Shown piece by piece: positions 39,101-54,100 of a stretch of 64,000 bases of DNA. How positions within the stretch are numbered: the stretch's first letter is position 1; each line of letters opens with the position of its first letter. Location of the stretch: contig VXBM01000015.1 in assembly GCA_013400155.1 (NCBI GenBank), positions 455,017 to 519,016 on the forward strand. Direction: 5' to 3'. The notes under the pieces were generated by a model. The model was not told where the DNA came from, did not search any database, and saw nothing but the letters and a program-made list of their open reading frames with translations. Position numbers and translations under genes: made by a program. Source of the DNA: Helopsaltes ochotensis (Eukaryota; Chordata; Aves; Passeriformes; Locustellidae).

Positions 39101-42100
39101 GATACCTATGAGGCCTAGGTAATAGAACTTAACAATAAAGACTTTGATCAAAAGACTTTGATCAAAGCACAGTAGGGTTGTACAGAGAGAATGATCAAAA
39201 CTGTGCATTTAAACATGAAGTGTTATACTTGAGGGAACTGATTGCATTAGGCACACAGTCAGAACTGGTAAAGCAGCTGGGAGCAAAGGTGCTGCAAAAG
39301 ACACCACTGCCCATGGCAAGTCTCCCAGTTCTGGTGCGGATCAGGTTGTTTGTGTACGTACCAACATGCCTTGATACCATAGTCTGTGTCATGTCTCAGA
39401 ACAATTTGTAAGCCCCCAGGTTTAAGGGCGTTTTTTTTTTTTTTACAAATGTCAACTATTGTACAGCTTCTCATTTCCATGAGAGCAATCCGAAGACTAT
39501 CATCAACAATACACTACAGAACTACCTGTCCAACACAGAAATATTTTAGTAGTTTTACATCAATAGTATCTCTTCACTGAGATGCTATGTATTTCCTAGT
39601 CTCATTATAAATAATAGTCTGTTAATACTTTGTAATCTGTAATGTAGAAACTGTTCAAAATTCCACTGGTATATTTGTGTATCTGTCTCTTATAATGGAA
39701 AGCTTTTCTATTTTTCAACTAGTTTTGAGTTAGAAAAATTCCAGCTGTTCAGAGAGCATAAAGTTTTTCTATTATTTCATTTTTTTATCCTGTTGTGTCC
39801 TAAATTTGTGTTCTTCTCTCAGCTCCATTAGGCTATTCCAATCCACTGGAAGCCAATTTGTTCTTTAGCAACTGTGAGAAATATGTTACAAAGAAGCTGG
39901 GCAAACAGCAGCTCTGACTATGATGCTTGGGCAGCTCTGGCCACCTCTCCCTGCATTACAACCAAAGGAAGCTCGGGGAGCAGCCAGTTCCTGTTGCTGG
40001 TCTGCAGGCACTGAACAATGGAGGCTCTGTCAGAGACAGTAGATTAGGACTCACAGGAAAAAATAGGAGCTGGGAAGAGAGAGAGTCTTGCAGAGACCTA
40101 GTTCCTTATATAGGCCACTCTGTATTTTGGACATGTATTTTTCTGGTAAAATAGCCTTTGTGCACCATGTATATTTCACCAGAATTTGACATTAAAATAT
40201 TTTGTGCAAAACCTGGCTTGATATCCTGTAGCTGAAGCTACAGATTTTCTGTTAGCAAACTAAACCCTACTATCTATCTCACTAATGAAACACTTCAAAA
40301 TAAATTATTCTGGATATCTATCCTTTCAGCTTCAGTACACACTCCATCTACCACTCTAACTACAGATATTCATATACTGGCAGATAGAAATCTTGCAGCT
40401 CTGCATACAAAAAATCATCCTCTGTGTTTCCATTGAAGGTTCCACAAAGGCCCACAGTGTTATCCTTCCACCGTTCATCCACTTGCAGGTAGAGCCTCAG
40501 TCCTTCTCTGTCATAGAGGATCTGTAATCCAATCTGGGTCTTTACTTGCAGAAATACAGAGGAGAGTTTCCGTATTTCAAACAACTCTGTGGAGTAAAAA
40601 CAGATTATCAAAAGGCAAAGGAAACTGTCTTGAAATCTAAATTTGGTTTTGTGTCATTTCACTGGTGTTGGTTTATACCATTTTATGTAAGTTTTTTTCC
40701 TATTACGGCCCTATTTTCCTCTAAACATTTCTCATGAAAGGTTATACTGATTCAAATTTTAAGAACAAAACAAGAAACTTGTGAGACTCACCACATTTTT
40801 TAAAATGCACTGAGAGTTCACAGAAATATCCACAAAGGTAAACGAAATGAAATCAATGTAAAGATATAAACATTGCAGACCATTTTTTGTAGACAAACTA
40901 ATCCTAAAACCAGGAACATGATTGCTATGTTAGAACCATTTTTCTGACATTCCTAAAGAGCCAAGGCCTTGCAAACATCAAATATAATAATGATTTACAC
41001 ATAAAACTCTCATTAAAGATAACACTAAATCCCACAGTTATATAGTCCTATGCAGAATGCCAGACACCTTCAGGACAAATTGACATAAAAACTCAAAGCA
41101 AAAAGAAACAAAATAAATTTTTTTGTCTGAAAATCTGTAGCTCATCTTTTAGGGGCAGTAGGGTTCTTTCTGCTTAAATGTAGGTGAGCTGCTTTCAAAA
41201 ATGGGGGAAGAAATTATACAATTCAAGAATCAGAGGAAAGAATTTCCCTTCAGGCAAGAACTAAAAACACTTGGGATGGCATTTGGAGTTGCTAAAATAA
41301 AATCTTAATGTAAGAGACAACTAAGCTAATGCAGCTACTGCACAACTCCTATCATTAGTGTAAAAGTACATCAAAAGTTAATTTGTGAAGCATTTCATAA
41401 GAAATACCAATATGGACACTAAAATATGCCTTTTAACTTCAGTACGGTAGCAAAATTGACAGTATCACAACACACACAAATGTCACTGAAATATCACCCT
41501 CGTGTTTGATAAGAGTTATATGCTTATGTATTACTCCTTACCATCTGCATAAGGCAGGTTAATTTTGTACTGGTCATAGATCAAAACATCTCCTGAATGA
41601 GTCAGAGTCACTTGCCTCTTGGGGTCCTGCTTAAGAATAAGGCTGACAGATTGGATACATGATCCATCCTGGTTCTGCAAGTGAGAGCAAAGCAAACAAG
41701 GGAAGTTATACTTACTGGGGATTGAAAATTTAAGATATATGCTGCTTAGCAGAGTGCACTTATGAAACATCCAGCTTTACAGCTAAGTAAGAAAAACCAG
41801 TATTTTGAATGACTTCTCATGTGTGTTTAATAATAACACTAACTTGCCATGTAAATACAGCGCAGAAGTGGGATTTGGAAAGAGAAATTCAAAAAACTCT
41901 CACACAGCTTAGTACCAAGACACACAATCCATGAGACACACTGATAAAGACCCACTAAGGCTGAGTTGATGCTCACTAACAATGCTGCATTATCTACAGA
42001 GCAGTGCACCCAACTCCAGATTTGTACTTTAATGTGTTCTGATATACCCAGGTTCTTTTAAAGAATATTTTAAGATATAAAATTCTTTTAAAGGCAAGCA

Positions 42101-45100
42101 CTAATGAAAGACAGAAACATCTTGTGAATCATTATTTAAAACAGCACTTAAGTTCACCATTTCTGAGGGGAGTTGTAGAGTAGAGCATGTTCCTAAGCTC
42201 TGTGGATGAATATTGATATAAGAAAGGCAGCATCATGCCAGCACATAATATCACAACATCCAACTGACCCAGCTTGCTTATTGCTGCTACCATTATTTGC
42301 ATTTCACTTCTCCAAGTCAAAATGTCACAGAGAAAAACACATGAGTAGGAATACTGCATTGCAGTCTGTTCAAAACAGTCTTAAATAAAAATCCTAGACC
42401 AATCCTATTTACTTGTTGTACACCCACACTCTTCAGTGAAACTTAATTGTCAACAGTATAAAAAGCAGCTAATTAACTAAAATTCTACAACAAATACACC
42501 TCTATTAAGTTACATGGAAACAAGTCAGAAGTGTTTAACAGAAGTCCATTACAATCAAAATTTTCAGGACAGGACTTCCACTTCCCAATGTAACTATGGG
42601 TACTTTGGCTTCCAATGTCAATATAGAAAGAATGCCTGATAAAGCACGTATACTAATTACAGTAGATTAACAGATTTTTCTTAACAGGATGAATTTGATC
42701 ACTATTTAATTTTTTTAAAAAGAGAAATGCCCTGTCAAAGAGAATCAGGCACAGAGGCGAATCAAGAGATGACTTGAACTTCCCTATGTCAGCATTGACC
42801 TTGCTACATGCTAAAAGACATAAGAATCTCAGTCTACATTTTACTCTTTCATTGATCTAGAATGAAAAATTAGGTTTCTGACACTCCTGCTTCACTCAAA
42901 GCTCTTTACCATGGCTCGAGACACCAACTTATTTACACTGGCTTAGTGTGGCAGAATAAAGTTGAGACTGTACATTCCCTGCCATCTACAGACGAAAGAG
43001 AAGCACCCAACTCCAGTTTCTTCTGTTCTGCCTCCCTTCACTGCAAGAACTTGTAACTTATTAACAGCTATTCCAGAACAATGAAAAAAAATTGGTCTAC
43101 TTTTGTCACACTATTTATTCATTTTACTCTCACCCCGATTACGCATCTTCGACGTCTCAATGTCGCAACAAAACCATCTCTCTTTTCAGCACCATTTTGA
43201 GCACAAGTTCAAAGCAGCTTTATATACCAAAATTTACACGGACATGTCTGAAATCACTTGGTCAAAGAGCAGTCTAGGTCTCCCTGCAGAAAATTCCACA
43301 TTGATTGGATGTGGAACTGTGCTGCAGCCAAAGAAAAACCACCAGAGGTGTTGGAGGCTGCATTATTCAGCCCCACTGCCTGACTAATAATGAACAGTAA
43401 AGTTAACAGTAAAGTTTTAAGCATCTTCAGTGCTGAAAGAAACACTGAAAAAGACATAGTCAGGATAACTTTTGGATAGTTGCATGAACATCAAAATTAT
43501 ACAGTGAATAGCACCATTCATGGTGTAAAGAGATTGGAATGTTCAGCTCAAAGATTTACACTCTTATTCAACCCTCTCTGACTTTCACTGAGACTTGTCT
43601 AATATGGGGCAAATGTTGCCCTGCTTGTGGAAAACCATTCCTAGAGCTGCAAGGATCTTGTGGCTCTGACAGATGCTGAACTGGCAGCAGAGCAGATCAT
43701 CTGTCACCTTTTGAAATACCCTGGACACAAATACAGTGGTGTATAAAGATTAAGAACTACATGCAGAATTTCCCTCTCTCTAGATAATAATACAACAGTG
43801 ATCTCCCACCAGCAGATGAAATGATAAAATGAAACTTGAAAATAGGAAATTATAAAAATAACTGGAGATATTTCATCAGCTCAACCAACTCTCCTGGAGT
43901 GACAGTGAAGACAGACATCTGCCTTGTGAAGCCACGCATTTGTAGCTTATCTTGCTGTCTTGCCTCTTCACTAAGAAATTAGGTTTCTGTGCATTTAATT
44001 CAGCAACAATGGCTACAAATTGACAATATTGTTGGTCTTTTAAAAAGCTGAAAATAAAAGAATGGCAAGTGGCATGAAGAGCAGAGGAGAACGAAGAAAA
44101 CAACCCTCCATATTATATACATTACCACACAGTATAGACAAAAGCTTTATTATTCCTTCAGGCTTAAACAGAAGGAGAAATTCTGCCTGACAATGGTTCT
44201 CTGTTCCAATAGACTGTTTCTTTCACAGCACTGCCCCTGCCAGCTTTTGGCAGGTGTTGGCACAGAAATGGCCATTTCTCTCACTAGACACTTAAAAAAA
44301 AAATTCTATGTTTAGAAGACCTTCTCATCATACAAACTACAAAGCCAGTGAGGCTGTCACCTGAAACTCAGATAACGTTAAGCTGTGCTGATCACTTGAC
44401 TGATTCTCCTTCCAGAAGGTGCTTAAACAAAATTTCACATCGTTTTGAAATAACTTGTTGCCTGATGACTGTTTATGTCACCAACTCTAAGGCTCAGAAT
44501 GACTGGATTCTTTGTGATTCAGAAAGCTAAAATCTCCCCAAGTATTTTCTTTCCACATTTTCTAGTCTGCTTGAATGAGATAGAAGTGATAAGACTTTTT
44601 TAAAGAAGCACGTAAAATCTCAAACCATCAAGAAATATGAGATTCTACATTACAAATCTTTTAGCTTCCCATTTCAATTCATTAATTTTAATAAATGGGA
44701 AAAAAAGATAATGGAGGGTGCCTGGGGAACTGAAAAGCAGCTCTTCTGCCAAGTGGTACCAGCTGGTTGATAATTAGACACTTGAATAGCTGCACTGAAG
44801 CCCCACATTCTTGCATTATACTACAAAAAAGTGTTCTCGCTACCCTCTTACCACCTGTACACTGATAATGAAACTAGCAGCATGTAGCCCTGGGACATAT
44901 CCCATAATCTTCCCATTACCCTGATTGTTAACATCCAGAACGCTTTACTGAGACCTCTGTAAAATCTATACTTGTTAGGCACTGATCAGGTTACCTTTGT
45001 TAAAAGCTAGGTGAAGTATGAAGCTCAACATGCAGTAAAAGCAAAGAGAATCTGGGGTTTTTTCACGTACAAACCACTTGGACACAGAGACACTTTGCAT

Positions 45101-48100
45101 CAGGCAAAGTCGCTAAGTCAGGCTGAAGAAGAATGCAAGAGTTACTGCAAGGCACTTTGTAGTCTCACCAGTGTGGAACAAAGTCAACTGGTTTGCTTAT
45201 CACTTTCCCCAACAAAAGTTACCCACACCATCTAAACCAAAAAAGCACAATTCTGTCTGTTTTGTACACAGAGAGAAGCGTTCCTAACACAAGGGAATGA
45301 GACACATACATACTCAGCCTATCACCACAGCGGATACTTGCTCTGTTGATGGGCTTTTCAATAGGTCAGGCTGCAAGGCGCCTTGCTGTGAGCTTCTGCA
45401 AGAAGTCACTCCGGCCTCAATTCTCCTTGGACAAAAAAGTTGCTTAGATGGTTTCTCTAGGGATTTCCTTTGCTTTTCTTCCATGATATAGTACAGCTAT
45501 ACTATACTGAAGCTTCTTGGACTCTGCAAAATTCTACGACTGTGACACTGACTGAACAGATGCATGCCGATGCTTGTGTTTTGTTTCACAGCTACTATTC
45601 TTTTAATTATTGAGATGATACCAACTTAATCAGCTCCTCAGGATTCCAAGGTTAGCACAGAATGAAGCCAGCCCAACTTGCTAAAATAAAATCAAGCTAA
45701 CTAAAATATGCACTTGAAGTGGGGAATTGTAACAACAACCAAATACATCTTGAAACAGCCTCAATCTTCCTATAAATTGGAAATACTAGCAGGATCACAA
45801 GAATAATGCACACAGAGGTTAAAGCCTAGAAGCTTTTTTCAACATGCATGTCCTTGCCAACATTTCATTTCACAGCCCTCACTGTAACACTTGTATCTCA
45901 AAGAGCTAAAGACTGTTAGTGTGTTACACAGCAGTTTTACTTGCTATCCAGGAATCCACTTTTTCAGTGGTGGTAACTTCTAGGCCTGGCCACATATCTC
46001 CCCTGGTATCCTGAAAGACTTCCCCCTAGGAAACTAGAAGAAAATTTGACGATCCATTTATTTGTGGATCATCAAATTTCAAAATATATTTGGTCTCTAT
46101 CCAGTTCAGCTATTTTTCTTATCTGCCAAATTCTACCACTGTGATGAGGGGACTCCCTGCACTCAGTCTCCTATCTCTTACCTGGATTGCAAATAAATAA
46201 TTTCTATTATAATAAACTTGTCACTGCAAATTTATTCTAACTGTCTACTTAAGTCTTTTCTGTGTCATCCAGAGAAGTAGATTAAAATACAGAAATAGAA
46301 AATGACTACTGAAATACGCCTTTAGAAAGTGTAGCATCACAACTTATATAACTTATGTCATTTCCCCAAGGAAATCCCAAGTGCATGAACAATAGAAACT
46401 TCAGAGAAGAGTGACTGCAATCATTAATATAAAAGGACATATAGAATCATACATTCATTTAGAACACAAAAGAAATCTAATGTAGTTACCTCCACAGAAG
46501 TACAAAGCAATGGCGCTAAATCTGATTTTATATTAATTATACAATAATGTGGGCCTAACATATATAGATGGTCTAGAATTAAGGCAAAGTCATATTTATG
46601 GCTATATACACTCCAAATGCCTGTATAGCTGCTTCTAAATAAAAACTATTACAGAAGGCCATTGGAGACAGAGCATAAATCTGGCCAAGATACAAACTCT
46701 TGCTTCAACTGTGAGTCCAGCATCTTGGTAATCATGACTTTAACATAAATGTGGGCCAACTCCTGCCCTTACAGGCATATATAGAACTCAGACAGTGAGA
46801 TAGCCTGCTCCAGAAAACAGCTAAGCTCAGTCACCTGCACTTCCCATACCATGTATTTTTAAGATCTGTTCTATCCTGACATAACTTCCTGAAAATTATA
46901 AGCCCTATCAAGACTCTGAAGAAAAAAAATTTCTGTCGTCAAAAAACCTTACCAGTGTTCCATACCTCACACGTAGTTTTGTAATACATGCTCAGAAATG
47001 CACACACAACATAAAAGAATGGGTCTTGGACATAAGGCAGACAAAAATATTTCATGATGCCCGTGCACAGCATCAGAAATTTTCAAATATAAAACAGGAC
47101 CATCCTTACAATCACCTTTAAGAGCACCCTTAGTATCAGCTATACACACGCCCAGGCTTGTAGCTTGCTTTTCGTTTTAAATGCCTTTTCCTCCCCATTC
47201 AATTAATAGACCCTTCAGGATATAAAGATTACAAGAAGGCTGCTAGTCCTACCTGTCCACAAGGAGCATTTTGCAGGGATATGGTGAACGCTCCAGACGT
47301 GCGGCTCTTTGCCAGGATATATTGGCAGGTGGCTTGGAAAGTGTACTTGCGCCCATCAAAGGTCATGAAGTGGGTGTCTCCTGAAACTGAGCATTCAGCT
47401 GAAAAACATAAATAATGCATGCCAATATGCAGTAAAGACAGTGTACTCTCCACAATTATTACTGCCGTAGAGTTCATACACTCCGATACATTCTCTAAGT
47501 TATAAAATTGTATTTGTATTACAATCAGGTATTAGGAACCTGTTTAGGAGCCAAAACTTTCCCTTGATTTTGGTATGGAGTTCCTACCTGATACCAGGCC
47601 AGGACACTTGAACAGCTCCTCCCCCAGAAGGAGGCAATGATATCTGTCATCCCTGTATTATGGACACTTAATTTGTGGCTCTTAAAACTGATAAGCCAGG
47701 CCATTTTAATATGTAATCAACTGAGTGTGTACATTGAAAGAAAAATGCAAACTACATAATGAAACATCATATTAACATCTAAAAGTAATATTTACTGAAG
47801 TAGGAACTGAGTTATCAAACAGCTAAGTATTCAAGACTTTCACATACCTGGACATGTAAAGTTTGTACAGATCCACTTTCCTCCAATGCAGGTGCTGAAA
47901 TCAAAACAGAGTTTTCAAACTTTTATTCTGTGAACTATACATAGCTGTCCTTCAGCTGTTCTTCCTGGATTCCTTCTCTATGGAATGAGCACCAAGTGTC
48001 TTGAGTCTTACAAAAGGGTACAACAACAGAGTTATCACTGTTTTTAGAATGGCTGGAAGCTTGTCATGAGAACATGATCATGTGAAATTTCATCCATGCA

Positions 48101-51100
48101 TCCAGTGTCACTATTGTTTCTTTTCCAGTGTCACTGTTGTTTCTTTTCAAGTCCTTAATAACCATTACAAAAGTTAAGGATTAATAACATTGAGAAGAAT
48201 AAACACAAGCAATTTAAATCTTATGACTTTGAAAGATAACAATGGGGGGGGAAGTTGCACATCTGCAATCTCATCCATTTTCTCCAGTTAAGGTGATCCA
48301 ATAAAAAGCATTCTCTCTTACTACAATTTTTTATTTCAAATTCATAGAATTAACTTCAAAATTCCAAAACAGCAGCTTAATGTCACAATTACATTAAGCT
48401 CTCTATGTCCAAGTGAAACAATACAAACAGGAGACAAAGTCAGCACAGTTTTCCTGTTAAGATTTTGAATTCTAGATTCATTTTTAAGAGAGTTCAAAGT
48501 GAAAAACAGCACTAAATATTACAGTATTCTCTGCAATATTTGTCATTTTCTCATCTTCCACGTTAATATCTTAATAGTTTATCTTTTCCTTAATTGCAAA
48601 ACATACACAGACCAACAATTTTTTATGGAGAAACAGTGAGTACTTACCAAGTTTATCCAATTTCTAATGGAAATAGGCCTTGAAGAAGCTGTTTCCTATG
48701 ATCCTTAAAGGATTTTGCTCCCAATGTATTAAGAAAAATTACTCACCAGTTATTACATTCTTCATAAACCACTGAACCCATTTCAAAGAAATTTCCACGG
48801 TAGTCACAAGGACAGTCCATAGGCTTGACACACAACCCGTTTTCATAAATTAATCCTGGAAGAAACAAAAATAATAAGAAAACATGAAATATCCATGACA
48901 ATAGCTGGCAGAGCACTAACAATTATATTCAAGAAGACCACCAATGCTCATTCATGTATGATAATAAATCTCTAGAATATTCATTAGTCATTTTCACCAA
49001 AAGAAGTGCATTTTTAATTTTATATATTAAAATGTATTAATATATTTTATATATCAAAAATATATTTCACAGATCAAGTCACTAAATTTCTTGATACAGC
49101 AAACATAGTGCAAAAAACAAATATTTAATTACTGGGTGAGAGGGAGTGTAAACCACATACACACAAAACAGCAAACCAAAACATACAGGCCATGCTGCTT
49201 TGAGTACCTTTGGCTTATTTTCTAACACATTTACACATTTTTTTTTTTATGGTCCTCATTTTACTGATTTTTTTTTTGGCCTTTTTTCCCTTATTACTAT
49301 AATATGTTATTATTCTATTCTGATCAGAGGACCAGAAGAAAAAAAGGCTTAACCAAACTGTAAAAGGCATAATTTATGACAAATATGATTAATCTTGTAA
49401 ATAATCAGGGTATATTTAAGAGGCAGGACTTGAAGATCCCTGGCATAACTTTCTTTGTCCTCTTTAAGATAGAATTCCGTACTCAACAGAAGCCAATAAC
49501 TAGGAGAAAACTGGATATCAGTATCTATTTTGGTGATGAGGGCAAAGTTTTGCTACAGACCACGCTGCTAAATACCTCACTTGCCAGAATCATGCAACAG
49601 TCTACAAACCCCAGTATCAAAAACTGTTTCTAGCCATAGCAATGGGTTTTATTCATGTCATGGTTTTGAGCTTTACTAAGCACCCTAACGAAGAAAAAAC
49701 ATAAAACAAAAAACCCAAAATAATCCTCCCCATACCAACAAAAACCGATCAACAACCACCACAATCAGGAGGATGCCTGCCCTGTAACAGCAGAGCAAAC
49801 CCCATTTTCCACTGAAATTGCATAGCTTTACAGCAAGAATGTGGATCTGAGATGAAACTCATTCCTACCTTTTATAGGGAGGAAAAGGCTCTTGTCAATA
49901 AGGAAAACAAGGTCAGCTACCCACACAGTTTATAAAGAGCTCCTGCTTTTAATCTAGTCAGGTCACAGAAGGATGTGAACTTGGGGAGGAATCATGTGAA
50001 TATTGCATGGAATCAGGTATGTGTCTGAGAAGCCAAACTCACCATCTGGGCAGTAGCAGCCATCAATGCAGTGAAGCTCACTGCCAATGCACTGGGATTG
50101 TTGGTGACATGAAACAGGGCAGCAGTTGATGCATTCACTGTAGGTCAAGGGTTCAGCACAGGTAATGACTGAAATTTAGAAACAGGCAGAGAAATGAAAA
50201 GGCATAGAGCTACAGGGCTGAAATGGATTGTGCATGTTTCCTTCAGGTATGTATATTCTGGCACGTCAGCTGTTCTCTAGATGAACACTGCATAAAACTT
50301 GCTTTCCTGACACACAGAATTGATACATGTTTACATATTCATTCTCTACGTTAAAGGTGCACTAAGGAGGAATAATCTTAAAACACACTGTCTCACAGCA
50401 GAGCTATTTATATTCTCAGACCATCATCAGGAGAAGTCAGGACACTCATTAACAGAGAGTTCTTGGAACCACAATGGAAATCTTCTGTCATGGATGACAA
50501 AACAGTTTTGGTCCTGTGTTCCAGGCAGGGGAACAAATTAGATAACTTGTTTCAATCTTATATTATCTGACTCGTAAGATGAAGTCTTATGTAAGTGCAA
50601 TTTAAATTTATTTTTAACACTAGTGACACACATTTTATATATCACAAAGCCATGAAGACTTAAGCAATATCTGAAAGACTATCTCTGAAAATAAAAGTGG
50701 TTAATAACCTTAAAGAATCACATTGCAATAAGCTTCGTGCTTTAAAAAAATTCAGTATAAATTGCACATATTAAAGAGAAAATCCATTGCATTTATGTAG
50801 CATTGAAGCGAGTTTGACTCACTTAATAGCTTCATTAAGAATTACGTGAGCCCAAAATTGGAGAAAGGCAAAGTAGTAAAACTATGAAGGGCACCCTCTT
50901 CAAAAAACAAGGACCAAGCTGCATTTCCAAGTACAAGAGCACAGGCATTACCACACTGCTGGAAGTGCACACGCCATCCATGAAGTGGCTTTCCTGCCTG
51001 CGCACACGCTCTGGCATATTCAGTGAGTGCTCGACACCAAGTTGCATCATCAGCTGCTGACCTTACACAGACAAAAAAAATTACATATTATTTTGTACCT

Positions 51101-54100
51101 CCATTCAAACACACGCTCATAACCTCATGAATGCTCCTGCACTGCTGTTTGTATCTGTTTTAACAATGTTCTAAGGTACTGTGCTGTTGGACTAGGTTAA
51201 AAGTCTTAAAAGGATAAAAATCTTTCTGCCACCCTTGAAGTGAAGTCATCAATATAAGTATCAATACGTTTGAGACCTGACACCATTTTTTTTAATAAAT
51301 CCACAAAAGCCAGAAATACAGCAGTATAAGGGGCCTTCAATAAAGGTCTTGATTTTTACAGAAGGAGTAACATCCTGCAGAAAACTCACAAGAAGGCAGT
51401 GTAAAATTTCTACCAGTGATGCATCATGGTATTGGAAATTATCTCTTGAGCTGCTTTTTTTTTTTTTTTTAATTTAACTAGTCAAAACTGCTCAGACCAG
51501 GAGTATAGCAAGTTATGAAATGTTAACAAGTTCATGTGGTTATCAAATTCCTCTTTTCAATGGATTACCATACAAATTGCAGAAGCCAAACTGACCCATC
51601 CACTACGACTTTTCTTTATAGGAAGAAGGCTTTAGAATGGCAGAAAGCACCTAAGGATGTTGCACGCTCAGAATCAAAACAGATGACCTATTCAAGGGAG
51701 AGAGACTAACACAACTGGAAAATATCTGGGCCTGACTTTGGTCATTCTTATACCAAAGAAAGCAGGAACAATGCCACAGCATTCCACAGCAGTAAAACTA
51801 GAACAAGTGAGAAAAGCAAGATAGCAAAACAATGTTAGATAAAAAAAACTTACATGCAGAGAAAGTCACAGATCAGTTCATTTAACATTTATAATTCACT
51901 CTTATAATAAAAGGACTGTGGGTTTTTTAAGCAGCTTTGGAATTAGCCAAAAACATTCACTTACATGCAGAGATCATTTGTGCAGCTTGCCATAAAAGAA
52001 AGAGGACTCACATACTCATGACATTGTTTAAATGGGGGATGTAACAGGATATTACACAGAGCATATGCCTTCTGAAATGAAAAAGACTGCTGTTGTAATG
52101 AGGTTTTCAAAAATAAACATAAGCAAAATAAAATAGAATGCTGTGAAAATCAGAATAGACATCTGCCGGTGTCTAGGAACCACTTTCCTCTCACCAAATA
52201 GAAGCAGTGTTTAGCAACACATTGCTCTCCATATCAGAGTTTCCATAACATTGAATCTGTTACCCAAGGTCATACCCGTGGTAGTAAAACATGTCCCTTC
52301 CCCATAAAGGGCACGGATAATTTTGCAACTAAGCCAAGATGACCTGAAAAAAGCTTTCCTTTTAATTGCATTACACAGTAAAAGGCAAGAGAAATAAACC
52401 GTAGCTGGCCTCAGCTTTAGTTTCAAAGCACTTTAATTTAAGGGTTATATCCTGAAAATACTAATTAAAGGAAAAAATTACTTCAAAGTCATGAAAAAAG
52501 CAACAATAACTCTTTTTAAACACTGGCAAATGAACTGTGCTCTGACTCTGGTTTTGCTTCCCTCCTTCTTTCCATCCCTCCTATGGATAAGTTCTTGAAG
52601 AATCCCATACAACTTGTCACTCTTTTTACAACTTGTCACTCATTCAGCTTCATAGTCAAACACTTCTATTGGCTGCCATGCAGACAGAATAATATTTGAA
52701 AAGATTAAGAATTAAATAGAAAAAAAGGTGGGGAGGGAGAGGGAGCAGTGGGGTGATGAGAGGACAAGGGAAGACTTGCTGCAGCAAGCATTTTAATCAA
52801 TCTCTCCCCAAAAAAGATGTGACTATTTCCAGTCTCCTTCAAAGCATTAAAAGTTGTCAATTTATTAATTGAAAATTACAATGAAGTCAAATTCTTGCAC
52901 CAGTTACAATCAGCAGCTATAGCAATAATCCTTTTGTGTTGACCCAAACCTGCAGAGATTCACGGCTTTGTGTCAGGCACGGTGGTTCATTGAGAAGAGA
53001 TTTATCCCAATCACGTGCTCCTTGTGGAGGATTCTCCTGCCAGCTCTCTACAAATTCTGTTACATCATCTGTCAGTTTTCCTAGACAAGACACATACAGA
53101 GTCACACAGTGACTTAGAAGAACAACAGTGTTTCTATAGGATTTCCCAGGGAAACGTTTGAAAAACCAAAGCACATCAAGAAGAGAACACCTAACCCTTC
53201 CTACTACTAAGTGAATCAGCTGAAATCAATCTGGTCCTTTCAAGAAGCAAAAAATACTTTTAAAAGGAACTACAGAAGTGGACTTTTGGATGGCAGAAAG
53301 CAGCTTACTCAAACGATTTGGCAAGGAAGGGATTTAAGGGAGAAGGACTGTGCCTGCCTTAGTCCACCAATGGAATAAAGAAGAGCTTTAATAAAAAGCT
53401 TAAATAAACTAATACATAATACATAGGTCTATGCTGTTACTTTATAAAAAGCTCCCAACAGGGAGTCCAAAACCCAAGAAAGATGAGGTATTCCTGGGTC
53501 ACTGCAGTGGTACAATATGATTGACCGAATTAGCCAAAAACAGGTGTGATTCTTATTAAAGTAGAAATGTCCATACTAGGGTTAAACCAACTACTCCATC
53601 ATTATTATTATCCACCTGGGACATGTGATATTGATTACTACTTGGATTACCCAGAAATGCATATCTTACCACATCTTTGCTACTTCTGCTTCCCAAGCCA
53701 AGTGGATAAAGCTCATGCACAGTGAATCCACTTGTGCTACAAATGCAGCTTTAAGGGACAGAGACACTGAGAAAGGTGAGAGGAGAGAGAAAATTCTCCG
53801 GGGAAATGACCCCTTGATCTTGGTATTAGTATAAACGACTTAATTTAGTGAGTAAAGTATTAGTGGGGGTAATTAACAGTGCAGGGCCGATGCTTTCTGA
53901 AACTGAGTGGAATGCATGAACAACAGAGGAAACCACATCCACTCTGAGCTTTGAAGCAGTGCTCTACAGAAATATCCTGAAGTTAAAGAGGAGGAACCAG
54001 CAGTTAAAACAGCTCAAAGCAATGATTTCCTCAAGTTTTTTTGGCCTCACTTGAGGTATTTTTCAAGGTACATGATTTTTTCCTCCTGTTTTTTTTTTCT

